Below the pieces are notes generated by a model. The model searched no databases. It had not been told where the DNA came from and was given only the letters and a program-made list of their open reading frames with translations. A program made the position numbers and the translations under genes. Source: Alligator mississippiensis (taxonomy: Eukaryota > Chordata > Crocodylia > Alligatoridae). From it: a DNA stretch of 64,000 nt. Numbering within the stretch: the stretch's first letter is position 1; each line of letters opens with the position of its first letter. Of this stretch, positions 47,892 to 59,582 are shown in pieces. The stretch covers positions 73,661,395 to 73,725,394 of the forward strand of contig NC_081833.1 of assembly GCF_030867095.1 (NCBI RefSeq), read 5' to 3'.

Positions 47892-48163
47892 GGGCACGTC
47901 TACATGAGACGCTTACTGCGCATTAGCCTAATAACACTCCGCATTAGCCTAATAACACCACGAAGTAGCCTGGCGATCAAAAAATGTACTAATAACCTAC
48001 TGAGCAGTGTTATTAGGCCAATGCACAGTAAGTGTCACTAAAAAGCCGTGTGCCAGCGCTACTGCGCAGTAACAGTAGTTATTGCACTTGTAGTTAGTAC
48101 TTCATTAAGGAAGTACTAAACTAAATGTACCTACATGCATTAATGAATTGTGTAGATGTGCCC
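47892..48163. mobile_element. Non-autonomous DNA transposon (MITE) with 13-14 bp TIRs
   Basis: Left end GGGCACGTCTACA and right end TGTAGATGTGCCC are near-perfect inverted repeats with one mismatch, flanked by a direct ACT on each side (47889-47891, 48164-48166). The interior is AT-rich, non-coding and has a local 21 bp duplication (CGCATTAGCCTAATAACAC twice near 47921-47955). A 3 bp target site would fit the PIF/Harbinger superfamily, but the family is inference. Confidence 0.75.
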
Positions 48164-48169
48164 ACTGAT

Positions 48170-50210
48170 GAGGGAATCCCAGAACAACCATGAGCCTCAA
48201 GGAGAGAACATAAAGCAGTCCAATATAAGTCCATTTTAGGTAGAAAATGCACTTGCAAGGACCCTCCATAGGAAAGTACCCAGCCCCCTTACCTGTGCAT
48301 CATGTATTGCTGTCTGTCTAAAACCTGAAGAACTTGAAAAATCCTGGGGTGGGATTTTCAAAGATTCTCAGTATTGATCAAATGCTATAGCCTTTGAAAC
48401 CGGCGTTAAAGGTGCGCCTGACCTGAGAGCAGAGAGATCCCAGTCCTATACACGTCTGAAAACCCCGCTCAATTCCCTGCACAATCTACTTAGCAAATCT
48501 TAACAGTCAAAGGCAAAAGGCTCAGCCCTTGCCCCAACCATCTAACCACCCAGTTAACAACTCATTGCATATATCCTGCCACGCAAACACGCTTGTGCTT
48601 GCTCAGACGTAGGCCTACCAAAAGAAACGAGCCCTTGGCTAGGACCTGCCGAGAAATCTAGTTACAGATTTTCTAGTCCTTCTATTTATATCTGATGCCT
48701 CCGGGAGGAGGGGGGAAAGAGGAAGCTAACCTGGTCGCTCTCACTTCCTTGTTTCTAGTGAGTTTCACTTCCAGATTGCAGGTCTCCCCCGTGTTTGGGT
48801 TTCACAGGAAAATCGTCAACTAAAAAGCCAACCCTAAGTACAATGACGCTCCAAAAAATACAGATGCAGAGTCCAAGCAACTTCAGAGTGCTCCGCTGCC
48901 ATGTGCTTTGTGGAAAATAGCATCAGCATTACATTCGGTTGGGTTCTGGGGTGGTTGTGTTTTTTTTAAAGCTTTCTGTTTGTTGTTAAGTTGAGGGGCA
49001 AGAACGAACGGATTCCAAGGGGGACTAAAGAGAAGGCGAAGTAAATGGCAAAGCAGAGATCATCCTGTGAAAATTAGCATCTTCAGTATAATCACAGGGT
49101 ATAATTCCACCCTGACCCACGCATTACACATGAGAAACATCCACAGTCTACAGAAAGAGATGATCGGGGGGGTTTGCTACCAAGAAACAGAATTCATCAG
49201 AAACCTACAGGAAAAGAGGGGGGAGAGTGTGAAAACAGATGGAAATTTAATTTTTTAATGACAGCAGCAGATGGCAAAAGACACAAAAGTGTATTCACAC
49301 CATGTCAGAGCCATTTATAGACTGCCTGGCACCGCCGTAATGCATTCCAATAGGGTTTAGATTATTGTTCCCCTGGGACATGAAGGCGATTGGCGTTCGA
49401 GTGGAATTGTATTATTTCTCCCTCTGCAAAGTCTGAAAATAAAAGTTTCTCTGCGGATGCTGAGATCCCCTTCAACTCCCTGGCAGGTAGGTGGTGGAGC
49501 AAATGGATGGAGCTGAGTTCCCTGCTCGTCTCTTTGCAATGCAGATGCAGGAAGCATTCTGCCTTTAGATGCCACGGGGTTCCTCCATACCTGAGGCAGT
49601 GCCAGTGCGTGCAGATCATTCCCACTGACTTCAGAGAGAAAGTCAGAAGCTCAGTCTGGTTCTTAGGAGATGGTTTCCTCTATTGATCTGTGTGTGGCGA
49701 AAGCTTCCTTGCTTCCCACTAACGCTAAAAATACCTGAGGTAACTTCTTTGGAAGAAAGTATAATCCTGGGGAAGCTGGCAGAGCTAGGAGGTCAAGCAC
49801 TGACCTTTCCCCCCATCAGGTTCCTACCTCCTGAGTTTTAAAGAATGCAAATGAGAACCCTCTTAAATTTGGGAACCTGTCAGGGCTGCCTCCCCATCCA
49901 CATGTGGCTAATTCAACCTGGGCTATATTAACCTGCCTGGCGCTGGACACCCTAGAGTCACAGCAGTGGTGGCCTTAGCGTTTTTGGGGCCCTGGGCAAG
50001 AGAGTTATTTGAGGCCCCTTATTAACCCACCACAGTCGTATCATGGATTTAAAAAATATTCTTTGGGGGAAGTAGATAAATAGTCTAGTGTTAAAATGCA
50101 AATAGAGCCACTTCCTTGCAAAAACCTCACTCACCCAACAAAACTGGTGCAAAATTTTGGGCCCCCCTAAAGTGTGGGGCCCTGGGCAGTCACCCGGTTT
50201 GCCCTCCCCT
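48170..50210. other. Intergenic sequence without supported features
   Basis: No gene or clear repeat seen up to about 49950. From 49960 to 50205 two GGGGCCCTGGGCA phrases (near 49985 and 50176) bracket AT-rich sequence, possibly an unrecognised repeat. Confidence 0.5.
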
Positions 50211-50480
50211 GATCACAGAAATGGAGAAACTTGCATCTAGTCCACCCCTGCTCTGAGGCGGGATCAAGGATCCTGATATGCTTGTCCAAACAATTCTCAG
50301 AGCCCTAGGGTGGAGGAGATGTCCCGGGGCAGGCTGCTCCAGTGCTTAACAACCCTCTACATTAGAAAGCCCTTCCCAATATCTAACCTAAATCTTCCTC
50401 GGTGTAGTTTTAGACAATTTCTTGTCCTAACCCCTGTGACAACCCCTAAAGGAGCCCTGGATAGATGGCAGCCCACTGCG
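50211..50480 (-). mobile_element. CR1 LINE, 3' end fragment
   Basis: Plus-strand text is reversed CR1: TGCATCTAGTCCACCCCTGC, AGGCTGCTCCAGTGCTTAAC, CTACATTAGAAAGCCCTTCC and AATATCTAACCTAAATCTTC. Frame-broken and old. Confidence 0.82.
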
Positions 50481-51149
50481 TAACTCTTTGGAGCAAAAAG
50501 GCATCACGGGTACCCCAAGGCAGGGGATGTAGAACAGCAGCAGTGTGCCTTTGAGCTGGGGAAAGCCTGCAGGCTGAGGAAGCAGCATTATCAGCAGCCA
50601 AGCTGGCTCCTGAATTAAAGGTCAGGATGAATGTGTGACAGAAGGTGCTTATCAGGCACAGACATCTCCAGGCCTACCAGCCTTTGCAGGGCTGCCCCTG
50701 CCTACCACCAGTTAACCAGCAGGAACCAGGTTCAGGCTGCAATGGCAGGTTTAAACAGGTTCATGGAGACCCAGGTGGATATGAAGACCTGAACAGCCTC
50801 CCTTTCTCCCTTTACACACAGAAGGCTATTTGCACAGGAGGCATGTGAAAGCCGGCTTCAGGGGTGTGGAAGGGAAGTGCAAATCAAGCTGTTGTGGCAT
50901 TTGAGGCTGGAAATGGACCCGAAACTGAACTTCACCAGTGAACGATGGAGCATTTCAAAGGTAGAGACAGGCTGCTTGCTCTTCCAGCTGTTTCAACCAG
51001 CCTGTCTGGCTTTTCTACGTGATGAAGCTGCTGGGCCTGAGAGAGGAGCCCTTCAGAGACTTGTCTGCATTAGGGGTTTTTGTGCTGTCTTTTTCTCTCC
51101 CTGCAGAGGGTCGGCCAGGATGCAATGGGTTTAAACTGTAGCAAAGCAG

Positions 51150-51373
51150 GTTGAGACGAAATTTCAGAGAAAAGTGTCATTACTGTCGGAACATCAGGAC
51201 AGCGGTGCAAACTGCTGGGGGAGGCTGTAGCATCTCCATCCTTGGAAATTTTCAGGAAGGGGATGGATAAGCATTTAATACGGATGGTTTAGGAAGAGCG
51301 CATTGTGCCTCTGTGCTGGGGGCTGGACTGGATGACCCCGGAGGTCCTATTCAATTCGATCAGTCTATTATTT
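51150..51373 (+). mobile_element. CR1 LINE, 3' end fragment
   Basis: Contains TTGAGACGAAATTTCAGAGA, GGAGGCTGTAGCATCTCC, GCTGGACTGGATGACC and GGAGGTCCTATTCAATTCGA, which is CR1 3' sequence ending in ATTC-type octamers. Confidence 0.82.
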
Positions 51374-53850
51374 TCCCAGGAGCAGCCACTTTGATGAGCA
51401 TTTCCAACTGCAGACATCTCTCTTGGTCTATTTCTGGAGGAGCAGAGCAGTTCAGTGCTTTCATTATGGGGTCTAATGAAGGGCAGGGGCTGCTATGAAT
51501 TCCAATCTTGGTTGCTGCCGTGGAGCGAGCTCGACCTGCTGGCACAAATCTACTGCACTGGTATATAGCAAGGGAGCTGGGAATGCCTTAAGTCCCACTA
51601 AAACCTGGTTTTAATAGCCCTCTTCAGCAGAGTGTATTTAGAGCTAGCAGAACCCAGGGCAATGCTTACCCAGCAGATTTCTCGTGTCACGGAGATGACA
51701 AGATTTGCTCCTGTAAGACAGCTGTTGTTTTTTTTTTTAAGCTGTCAAGATCAGAGCTGCTCAAAACCTGCGGATCACAGACACTGATGGTTTGCCTGAC
51801 GCGGCTGCTTTTTGCTTCCGGGGGAATTTGAAGCCCAAGATCTGGAATATAACAGGGGAATTTGCACCTCCCGAGTTATGTTCCAGATTTTGGGCTTCAG
51901 ACTGAGAAATGTCAAAAACCCAGCTCAGGTGACATGAGGCAGTTCTGGCGCTGAAAGCAGGACTCTTGCACTAGAAATGGTGGCGAGGTGGTAGAAAAAC
52001 AGCTAGCAAAGGTTTCCAAAACCACATTCATGTCCCGAATTTGTGCTGCCAGCTTCCCCAAATGTAAACACTCACAGTGGTCAGTGTCTCTCCTAAAACT
52101 GAGCTCCTGGAGTCATGAGACTGCTCAGTTTCCCTTTGAAACCCATGGGATGTTTTTAACCCTCCTAGTAGTGGATAAAATCTGGACAAATGTGAGGTCT
52201 GAAGTCTCAAAAGCTAGAGGGGGAATAACAAGGACTGCAATAAGATATTTGTGAAAAACCTTTTCATTTTCAATTGATGCTCAAGATTTAAAGGGGACCA
52301 GGTAAGGATGTTTTCCAAGTGGGTGATCCCACTGACTCCAAGCTAGGCAATAATTGGTGCCTTTGATGTTCACCAGGGATGCAAAGAGGTGAATAGGGGT
52401 GGAAATCTAAATTGCCTTCACCCCTCCAGAGGTAGCTACCAGCCCTTCTACTCCTCATGTTATTGCTGTTCTGCCAATATGCAGAGTTGCCCCCCAGAGT
52501 CACCCGTCTGGCACTTCTCACAAACACAAAACTCACTTAATTAAAAAAAGAAAGGGTGTGGGATAGGGAAGCCATTTGGGAGCCATAACAGATTAATCAA
52601 TACAAATCAATCAATAGGAACTATTGGCAGCTGCCGCTGGGAAGACAGCACTTAGATTTGAGGGTTGTTTTTTTTTTATGGACGGGTAAAGTGGAGAGAG
52701 AGGAAATCAGATCCAGACATAACAAGGCCTTTGAATGACAGCCGGAAAATAGGATTATTATCATCACCGCAACTTGGGTACTATCATTTTCCTTTTTTAT
52801 TCATGCAATGCAGAGTGGTTTGAGTCTCAATTCTAGAGGCCCCGATCTGAGCAAGAGAGTGGTTTGGGGCAGGGATGAGATGGCAAGAGGAAAGAAAAGG
52901 GCTCCCTGGGAAAGACTTTTTTGGGGGGTGGAGGGGTGACGGGGACTATACGCCGCATTCGGAGCCTTTTTATTTATCCTGTTGCATCGGGGTTGCTGCC
53001 CGTGCTGGGACAAGCTGGAGGCAAGGCAAAGAAATAGATGGTGTTTTGAACAGGATCACAAAAACACACCATTAAATAGACCTGTCACTGCTAATATTGT
53101 TTGAAGGCTTTCTGTTTCCATGACGACCTGACATCCTAACAGCCTGGCTGACGGCACTCTAAATCACTCCTGGATAAAAGCTTTTATTTTATTCCCCCCC
53201 CCCCCGTGCATAACTTTGGACATTAACATCTTCGATGTGTCTTGACGGGTTTTTGTTGCTGTTGTTATGCTTCATCTTAAATCCGTCCCGGTAGCTGAGT
53301 GTTTGGGGGTGGCTTGTCTTTTTAATTAACAAGCAACGTCTGGGTCAGAGGTAGAAAAATACCTCTTGCGAACACTTCTGGGCTGTAATGCCTGCACAAT
53401 GCTCAACAGTGGTTCGGCAGATGGGTTGCTGTTTGTCAAGCTGATCCGTGTCAACGCCTTGTGTCCCCATTTACTCCACACACCTGGCTGTTGTGCCCAC
53501 CTGTTGCCTATGGGCTTGCACTTGGATGATCAGCTTCGTGCCACGTATTTGGAAGAGGCACAGGCGGCAGGGCCTTGGCCTCTACCAGGGCCGCACACGG
53601 GCACGGGCGGACAGAAAGGGGGCCTGAAAACGGTCATTTTAATTATCGTTATTAGCGTTACCTCTGGCGAAGCGGGGTTTGATACTAAAAGTTCGCCCCA
53701 GGGCCGCCAGGAGTCTCGGTACGGTGCCTTGACCGCTCGTAATAAATACTACGAATACATTCATGAATTAAAGTCCACCCTCTCTGACCCTAGGCCAGGC
53801 CGCTGTGGGAAAAACCAGGGAACAACGTTGCAAAGCTGCGGTTAAACAAA
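51374..53850. other. Intergenic sequence before the GINS2 promoter region
   Basis: No gene supported. Holds T-runs (51727-51739, 52669-52678), a poly(C) run near 53196-53206 and ordinary unique sequence. CpG frequency rises from about 53560. Confidence 0.55.
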
Positions 53851-53855
53851 CACAA

Positions 53856-54010
53856 GGCGCGTCTACACGTTCACTAATGCGCAGTAGTTTAGTCCTCGCT
53901 TCATGGAGGACAGGCAACCCCCCCCCCCCCCCCCCTTGGTGCTCATCCGCTACAGCGCTCGTTTTAAACGGATACAATTAGCACTCGGCGAGTCTCGTTA
54001 TAATGCTCAG
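53856..54010. mobile_element. Possible second copy of the CGTCTACA MITE family (one end)
   Basis: Begins GGCGCGTCTACACGTTCACT followed by AATGCGCAGTAGTTTAGT. This parallels the end and interior of the element at 47892 (GGGCACGTCTACA; CAATGCACAGTAAGT; CTGCGCAGTAACAGTAG). The right end was not found, and a 17-base C run interrupts it at about 53919-53935. Confidence 0.5.
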
Positions 54011-54059
54011 GTCGTTAAAAACTCTCGCGGTCGCCGTGTCGGATGGTTAAAAAAAATTT

Positions 54060-54321
54060 GGAGAGTCCCCCCCCACAACCTCCCGCCAGCCGGGGGGGGG
54101 GGGGGGGGGGGGGCACCTTTTAGCCACATTTGGGGACACCCTCCAGACAGGATTGGTGTGATATGGCCGTGAGGGCGGAGGCGTGACAGACCCCCCCCCC
54201 ATAATGAATTGGGCTAACCTAATTAATTGGGTTAATTGCTGGCATGGAGGGGGACTCAAGCCCCCCACCACTCCTCAGGCTGAGGAGATGTGGGGGTGCT
54301 TCCCCCCCCGGAGGACTCTCC
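54060..54321. repeat. GC-rich inverted-repeat-bounded segment
   Basis: GGAGAGTCCCCC at 54060-54071 is the inverse of GGAGGACTCTCC at 54310-54321 (11 of 12 match). Between them lie poly(C) runs, a ~20 base poly(G) run at about 54093-54112 and AATTAATTGGGTTAATTGC. It could be a MITE; no target duplication is visible. Confidence 0.4.
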
Positions 54322-54424
54322 CCTGAAGTACAAGGTCTATGACACATGGCGGGTGGAGAGGAGGGAAGCACCATGGCAACTCCCGCGCCTTCTCCACACT
54401 TCGCCCCGCCCGCGCGCCCAGGGA

Positions 54425-54692
54425 GAGCGCTGATTGGTCGATGCCTCCTCAGGGAGAGCCGCGATTAGCTGGAAGGCTCCCCGGCCCCGCCCTCAGAAGC
54501 CGCGCCTCAGCCAATCCTCGAGCGCAGGAGGGAGCCAACCCGCGGGCACCGCGCGAGACAAGCAGCCAATCGGGGGCGCTTTGGGGTTGGAGTCCAAGGG
54601 AGGGGGCGGGGCTTCCCGCGCGGCCAGCCAATAGGAGGGGCTCCCCGGGCGGTTCCGGTTCCGGTACCGGTTCCGCCCGCCCGGCGCCGGGA
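54425..54692 (+). promoter_or_regulatory. GINS2: GINS2 promoter: four CCAAT boxes, E2F site, GC box
   Basis: No TATA box. CCAAT boxes lie at 54433-54437 (inverted, ATTGG), 54511-54515, 54566-54570 and 54628-54632, three of them as CAGCCAAT. A GC box GGGGGCGGGG lies at 54602-54611 and TTCCCGCG, an E2F-type site, at 54613-54620. A CpG island surrounds the start codon. Repeated CCAAT boxes plus E2F are typical of S-phase and G2 genes, and GINS subunits are E2F targets. Site binding is inferred. Confidence 0.8.
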
Positions 54693-57600
54693 ATGGACCC
54701 GGCCGAGGCCGAGTTCCTGGCCGAGAAGGAGCTGGTCACCGTCGTGCCCAACTTCAGCCTGGACCGCATCTACCTCATCGGGGTGCGCCGGGCCCGGGCT
54801 TGTGGGAGGGGCCAGACGGGGCGCCAGAAGAGAGGGGGCGGGGAAGTGTGGGCGGGGCCAGGGGAGGGACAGGGCAGATTATGGGGGCGGGGCCAAACTC
54901 GCGGGAGGGACCAGAAGAGAGGGGGCGGGGCCAGTCTTGGGGGAGGAAAAGGGGCGGAGTCAGAGGGCGGGGTGGATTAGGGGCGGGGCCAGAGGGAGGC
55001 ATTTTGGGGGCGGGCCTTGTGAGAGGGGCCAGAGGGGAGGGGTTGAGACAATGAGGGACAGAGGAGGTGGGAGAGGTCAGCTGGGAGGGCGTGGCCAGAG
55101 GGGTGGGCGTGGCCAGCAGGGATATTGAGGGGTCCCCCCCCTCCCAGGGGTGCCCTAGCAGGGCCTGGCCCCAAGCAGCCCCTGACCCTGTGGCTCTTGC
55201 AGGGAGATCTGGGTCCCTTTAACCCAGGGCTGCCCGTGGAGGTGCCGCTCTGGCTGGCCATTAACCTGAAGCAGAGGCAGAAGTGTCGCCTGATCCCTCC
55301 CGCATGGATGGACGTGGGTAAGGAGACCGCCCGCTCCGAGCTGGGAGCTGGTCCGTGGGGACGTCCTGCAACGCTCCTTCCCCTCCTTTAATGGGGAAAT
55401 CCCTGGAGCGAGTGAAGGGGGCGCAGGGCCAGCCCCATCCTCGCTCCCTGTGCCTTGCTTTGGGAAGATGGGGATGCCACCTGCTTTCCTGAGCACCATC
55501 GCTGGCGTGTCGCGGGCTCGGGCGTTAATTGCTCCGTCACCTCCCTGTAGCACCTTCCCCGCGGGCTGCGTCCCGAGGGAAGGGTGCCTGTGGAGCGCGG
55601 AGGCGCTCTCATTTACTCGGGATCGTGCGATCCCGCGGGGCATCGGGAATAGAAGCAGCCCTGACACCACGCAGCAATGTTGCTGGGTGGAATAAGGGCC
55701 TGAGCTCCCTCCGGTTCAGCCAGCGTGCGGCTGAGAGCAGGGACAGGGACGGTGCCTCGGTGCTGCTCCTCTCGCTGTCCGACCTCCCTCTGCGCTCCCG
55801 AGGGCACAGAATTGATGAGCCAAGATCAACTTGGCAGAAAGGTCCCCTTGAGGCCTTCTCCCAGCATGCGGAGCTGACTGCCAGTGCCTCTTGCCCTCGT
55901 TTTGGGTTGAAGGGAGTTACTTTCTGCCTGATGAGCTAGGGCTCCCATGGTAAAGCTGCCAAGGGTACCAGGACAGTCTCCCCTCTTGCAGGAGCCGTCT
56001 CCACCTGGTCCAAGGGGGCTGCTTCTGCTGGGAGGAGATAAATCCAGAGCTGTGGAGCATCTGGCAAAAGCCTGACTGTCCCCAAATGTGTTTCAGAAAA
56101 GCTGGAGGCCATCCGGGATCAGGAGCGCAAGGAGGACACCTTTACCCCGATGCCCAGTCCCTACTACATGGAGCTCACCAAGCTGCTCTTAAACCAGTAA
56201 GTCGCTTCCTTGTGGCCAGGTGGAAGTACTTTCTTCCCTGGGGAAATACCCAGGAATATGATGCTGAAAAACTAGTGAGGTTATAGGGGATGGAGTTGCA
56301 GACCCACAGGGAAGCGTCCTACGCAGAGCACGTCAGGGTTTTGCTAGAGCACTCGGTTTATCGCAGCCGTTGGATCTGTTCACCCGGTGTCACTGGTTAC
56401 GAAGTCTGATCAGGGCTCCCGTGCTCTGTCGAGGGGCGGCTGAGTGTACTGACCTTGGGCGGAGAGGCCACACGCTCTGGCTTTGTGCAGACCCTCGATT
56501 GCTGCCGGAGGCCCAGCAGCCTAATCCTTCCCAGTCTGCTGCCTTCGTGCTGTCCTTTCCTAGCCCGGTACACGCAGGTCAGGGATATCCCATGCAGGAC
56601 TCGCGTCCCCTGAAACATTTCCATTGCACACAGTCTGCTGGCCAGTAATTTACTGAGCACAGACTCTTCTCTCCTCAAGCCCCTGCTCACGGTCACTTGA
56701 AGCACTAATTGCTTCCTCCTGAGATCTCAGCAGATCCCATCATTGCATTACAATAACCTGTGGCTGTGTTCGTGTGAGCTGCTTGGATCTCTGGAGGTCT
56801 GTGGGGCTGTGCCAATGGGTCCAGCTCACTTGGTCCCAAAAGCTGTGGGGTCGGTAATGAGAGCACAGTGCCGACCTCTAGCTCTCATCACAGCCAAGCC
56901 ATTTAAATTGGCTGTTTCTGTGTGGCTTTGGCCAGGTTATTGTACCTCCTTGGCCTCAGACCAGCTGGGCTCTCACAGAGCAGAAGGACTATGCTGCCAA
57001 CCAGATGCTGCTGCAGAGTTCAGATTTCCTGGGTAAATAAACGATCCTGAAAAAGCCCCGGCAGCAGCAGCACCAGCTTGGCTTTTAGTGCTGAGTTCCT
57101 TTTTTTTTTCATAAAGCAAACTGCTCTGCTTATGCCTCCGAGGTTTGAGAAGCTGCCAACATGACTTATGCCAGTGACTTAATGTATTAGTCCCTTGCAG
57201 CCTGTTCTGATCCGCGCTCTCCTCCTCCTCCAGCGCCTCAGACAACATCCCAAGAGCAGATGAAATCCGAACGCTGGTGAAGGATACCTGGGACACGCGC
57301 ATCGCAAAGCTGCGGCTGTCTGCGGACAGCTTCGTCAGGCAGCAGGAAGCCCATGCCAAGGTACGGGGTGGACCGATAGGCTTGCTAGTCCCTTCCACGG
57401 GTGGCCAAGGTGCACTGTGATTGTGCAGGTCTTTGGCCGATCAGAGCCACAGACAGACGTGCCAGGAGTGGCTCTTTCTCCCGCTGCAATAGGAGCATCT
57501 GTCAGTCAAGAACTAAAGCCATATGCTTAAGCTTCCGTTTACGGCCAGGCTGCAGCTCCGTTTGCATGATGACAGCGGCACCGTTGTCACGTTCCTCTCT

Positions 57601-57879
57601 GCTGGGCCTGCCCCTTGGGATGCAGCCAGAGGGCATATGCACCTCTTCATTGTTCAAGCGGCTGTCCCGGTTCCTTTCCTTTGGCTGGCCTTTGCTGTCA
57701 CAGAAGCCCTCAAGCCTCCCCTATAACAACCCCCCTCCTTGGTTTTTCTTTAGCTGGACAACCTGACCTTGATGGAAATCAACACAACTGGGACGTTCCT
57801 CACTCAAGCCTTAAATCACATGTACAAGTTGCGGACAAACCTCCAGCCCAGCGAGAGCGCCCAGTCTCAGGATTTCTAG
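54693..57879 (+). CDS. GINS2: DNA replication complex GINS protein PSF2
   Basis: Subunit of the GINS tetramer (SLD5, PSF1, PSF2, PSF3), part of the CDC45-MCM-GINS helicase that unwinds DNA at replication forks in the nucleus. Five coding exons: 54693-54782, 55203-55317, 56097-56196, 57234-57360 and 57754-57879, with GT-AG borders and consistent phases. They give 185 residues, the same length as human. Family blocks run [40 protein letters not shown] (N-terminal beta domain), [59 protein letters not shown] (helical A domain), and the C-terminal [20 protein letters not shown] and SQDF end. The AUG is fixed by the conserved N-terminus just downstream of the CCAAT/E2F promoter. No defects seen. 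It is followed tail-to-tail by GSE1. Confidence 0.98.
54800..55128 (+). repeat. G-rich quasi-tandem repeat in GINS2 intron 1
   Basis: Loose repeats of GGGGGCGGGGCCA with GAGGGACCAGAAGAGAG-type spacers, roughly 30-60 bases apart, fill most of the first 350 bases of intron 1. On the plus strand there are many runs of three or more G, enough for several G-quadruplexes, and repeated GGGCGGGG Sp1-type boxes. Confidence 0.8.
55318..57753 (+). other. GINS2: GINS2 introns 2-4
   Basis: Introns 55318-56096, 56197-57233 and 57361-57753 between the mapped exons. No second gene or clear transposon was recognised; a poly(T) run lies at about 57103-57112. Confidence 0.85.
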
Positions 57880-58920
57880 CCTGGGATGGGATAGTGATGG
57901 CTGCTACTCAGACTGTATGCGTGAGTCCTGCTGCACCTTCCTTAAGGCCACCGGTCTCCCTCAGTGCCCCTGGCAGCCTGCCATGACCTTCTGGAAACCC
58001 AGGGCTTTGGGGCAGCTGTAAGTGGCCTAGACGCTGCACAAAGGCAAGAGTTCCCTGGTGCCTGCGTACTAATCAGTCCAAGGCCACTGTTAACCGGGGC
58101 ACTCCCTGCTCAGCAGCTCTCCAGCCCACCCCGCTCTTGGAACAGCCTTGCAAAGCAAATGCGCCTGCCTGGCAGACCCCCTCCCCCAGCTCCTGTGCAG
58201 CTGCCAGGCCAAGATGAATCGGCTGCAGAACTCGGGTGCGGCCTGGAGGGGTTGTTTTCTCCCACTCCCTCATGCTTTGCTGCTTGGGCTTTCTGTCTGC
58301 TTCAGCTACATGGAGCAGCAGTAAATCTGCTCCTTTCTTTCCCTGGGGCTGTGGGAGTGCCTGAGGGCCCTGCCTGCTGCTGGCTGAAAATGAAGATGGA
58401 GAGGGGCTGGTTTAAACACCTGGTTGGGTGCCAGCTGTCCCTGCCTAGCAGTGAAGCACAGGCTTAACCCACTCCTGGCTACTGCTTGCCGTCTCTGGGG
58501 ACAGGCAATGGAGGGGTCTGCAGGGCTGGCGTTGCCAGGCTCATGTCATGGATGTGAGGGAGAAATACAAGACAGCAATGCATGCTGGCAGGGCAGGGCA
58601 GGAGTCCTGACAGGTGGTGGGGGGTGCTGTTCCTGCTGGGGCCAGCAGAGACTTTGCAGCAAACGCTCCTTGCTCCCCCTTTTTCAGCGTCTGGTTGGGA
58701 AGGGCGGGTCATCTTCGAGGTATCAAGGGGGCAGCGTGGGGATGGGGCAGGCGGTTCTGGCCATGCCGCTTCCTGCTGGCCGTTCAGCAGGATGACTAGT
58801 AACTAGGTCCAAACCCCTTTTGCAAGGTGGGGGAAGCCGTGGGATTTTGGAGGATGGTGCGTTGGGCTTTTTTTAGCTGAAGACACATATTTGTATAGCA
58901 AATAAATGGCAAAGGTGTTT
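57880..58920 (+). other. GINS2: GINS2 3' untranslated region
   Basis: About 1.0 kb from the stop codon to just past AATAAA at 58901. GC-rich, no repeat recognised. Confidence 0.75.
58901..58906 (+). terminator. GINS2: GINS2 poly(A) signal AATAAA
   Basis: AATAAATGGC preceded by TTGTATAGCA (a UGUA-type upstream element) and followed by a G/T-rich stretch (GGTGTTTC and GGGGAGTGCC). Confidence 0.8.
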
Positions 58921-59576
58921 CAAGGGGAGTGCCTGATCTGTGTAAAAGGAACTCGGGGTTTCCCTTGAATGCACGCAGCTGCGAACGTACCTGTCGCAGG
59001 CACTCTTGATGGATGTACTGGTCTGGTCACAGTGGGGTCTAAAATGCCCCCAAACCATATGTAGCTGGCTACAGGCATGGCTCATTCTTCAGCGATCAGG
59101 AATCGAGCCTCTGGCTGCCGCGGGCTCGATGCAGCCGTGTTCGGTCATGCTGCCCTAGCTCATCGCTCCCTCCACGCTTTCCCCTCCAGCAGTTGGCTTG
59201 TTTTCCCAATGCCTCCCAGCACCTGCAGCCTTCCCTCCCCTGGGCTGCCAGGGTCTCCTGAGATAGATGCTGGTTACTCACATCTATCAGGATGATTGAG
59301 TGGCGGGAAGTGAAGCACTCGTGATGTAAGGAGGGGGGATGATACCGAGCTCACTGCTCCTCCTCACCCAGCCAGCATACCTTCCCTCCTCGCCTTCACT
59401 GCCTCCGCAGCCTGCACCGCCCAGCTGACCCTGGGCGCCATCTCCTACGCTAAGGCCATATCTGCCTCCAAAGCCAAGTCGGGGCCCTGCCCACATCAGG
59501 CTTTGTAGCAGAGCAAGGCGACTGTTACAGCCGCAAGCAGGAGGGAAGAAGGATCCCGGCTGTGATTTAGGAAGAG

Positions 59577-59582
59577 TTTATT
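59577..59582 (-). terminator. GSE1: GSE1 poly(A) signal (minus strand AATAAA)
   Basis: TTTATT on the plus strand gives AATAAA on the minus strand, next to an A-rich tract and an AT-rich stretch at 59580-59715. From the GSE1 stop codon this makes a 3' UTR of about 3.7 kb, close to the long 3' UTR known for human GSE1. Convergent with GINS2. Confidence 0.65.

Noticed and set aside
53366-53845. 159-codon open frame on the plus strand
   Set aside because: No recognisable motif and no promoter or splice context; mixed composition typical of chance frames.
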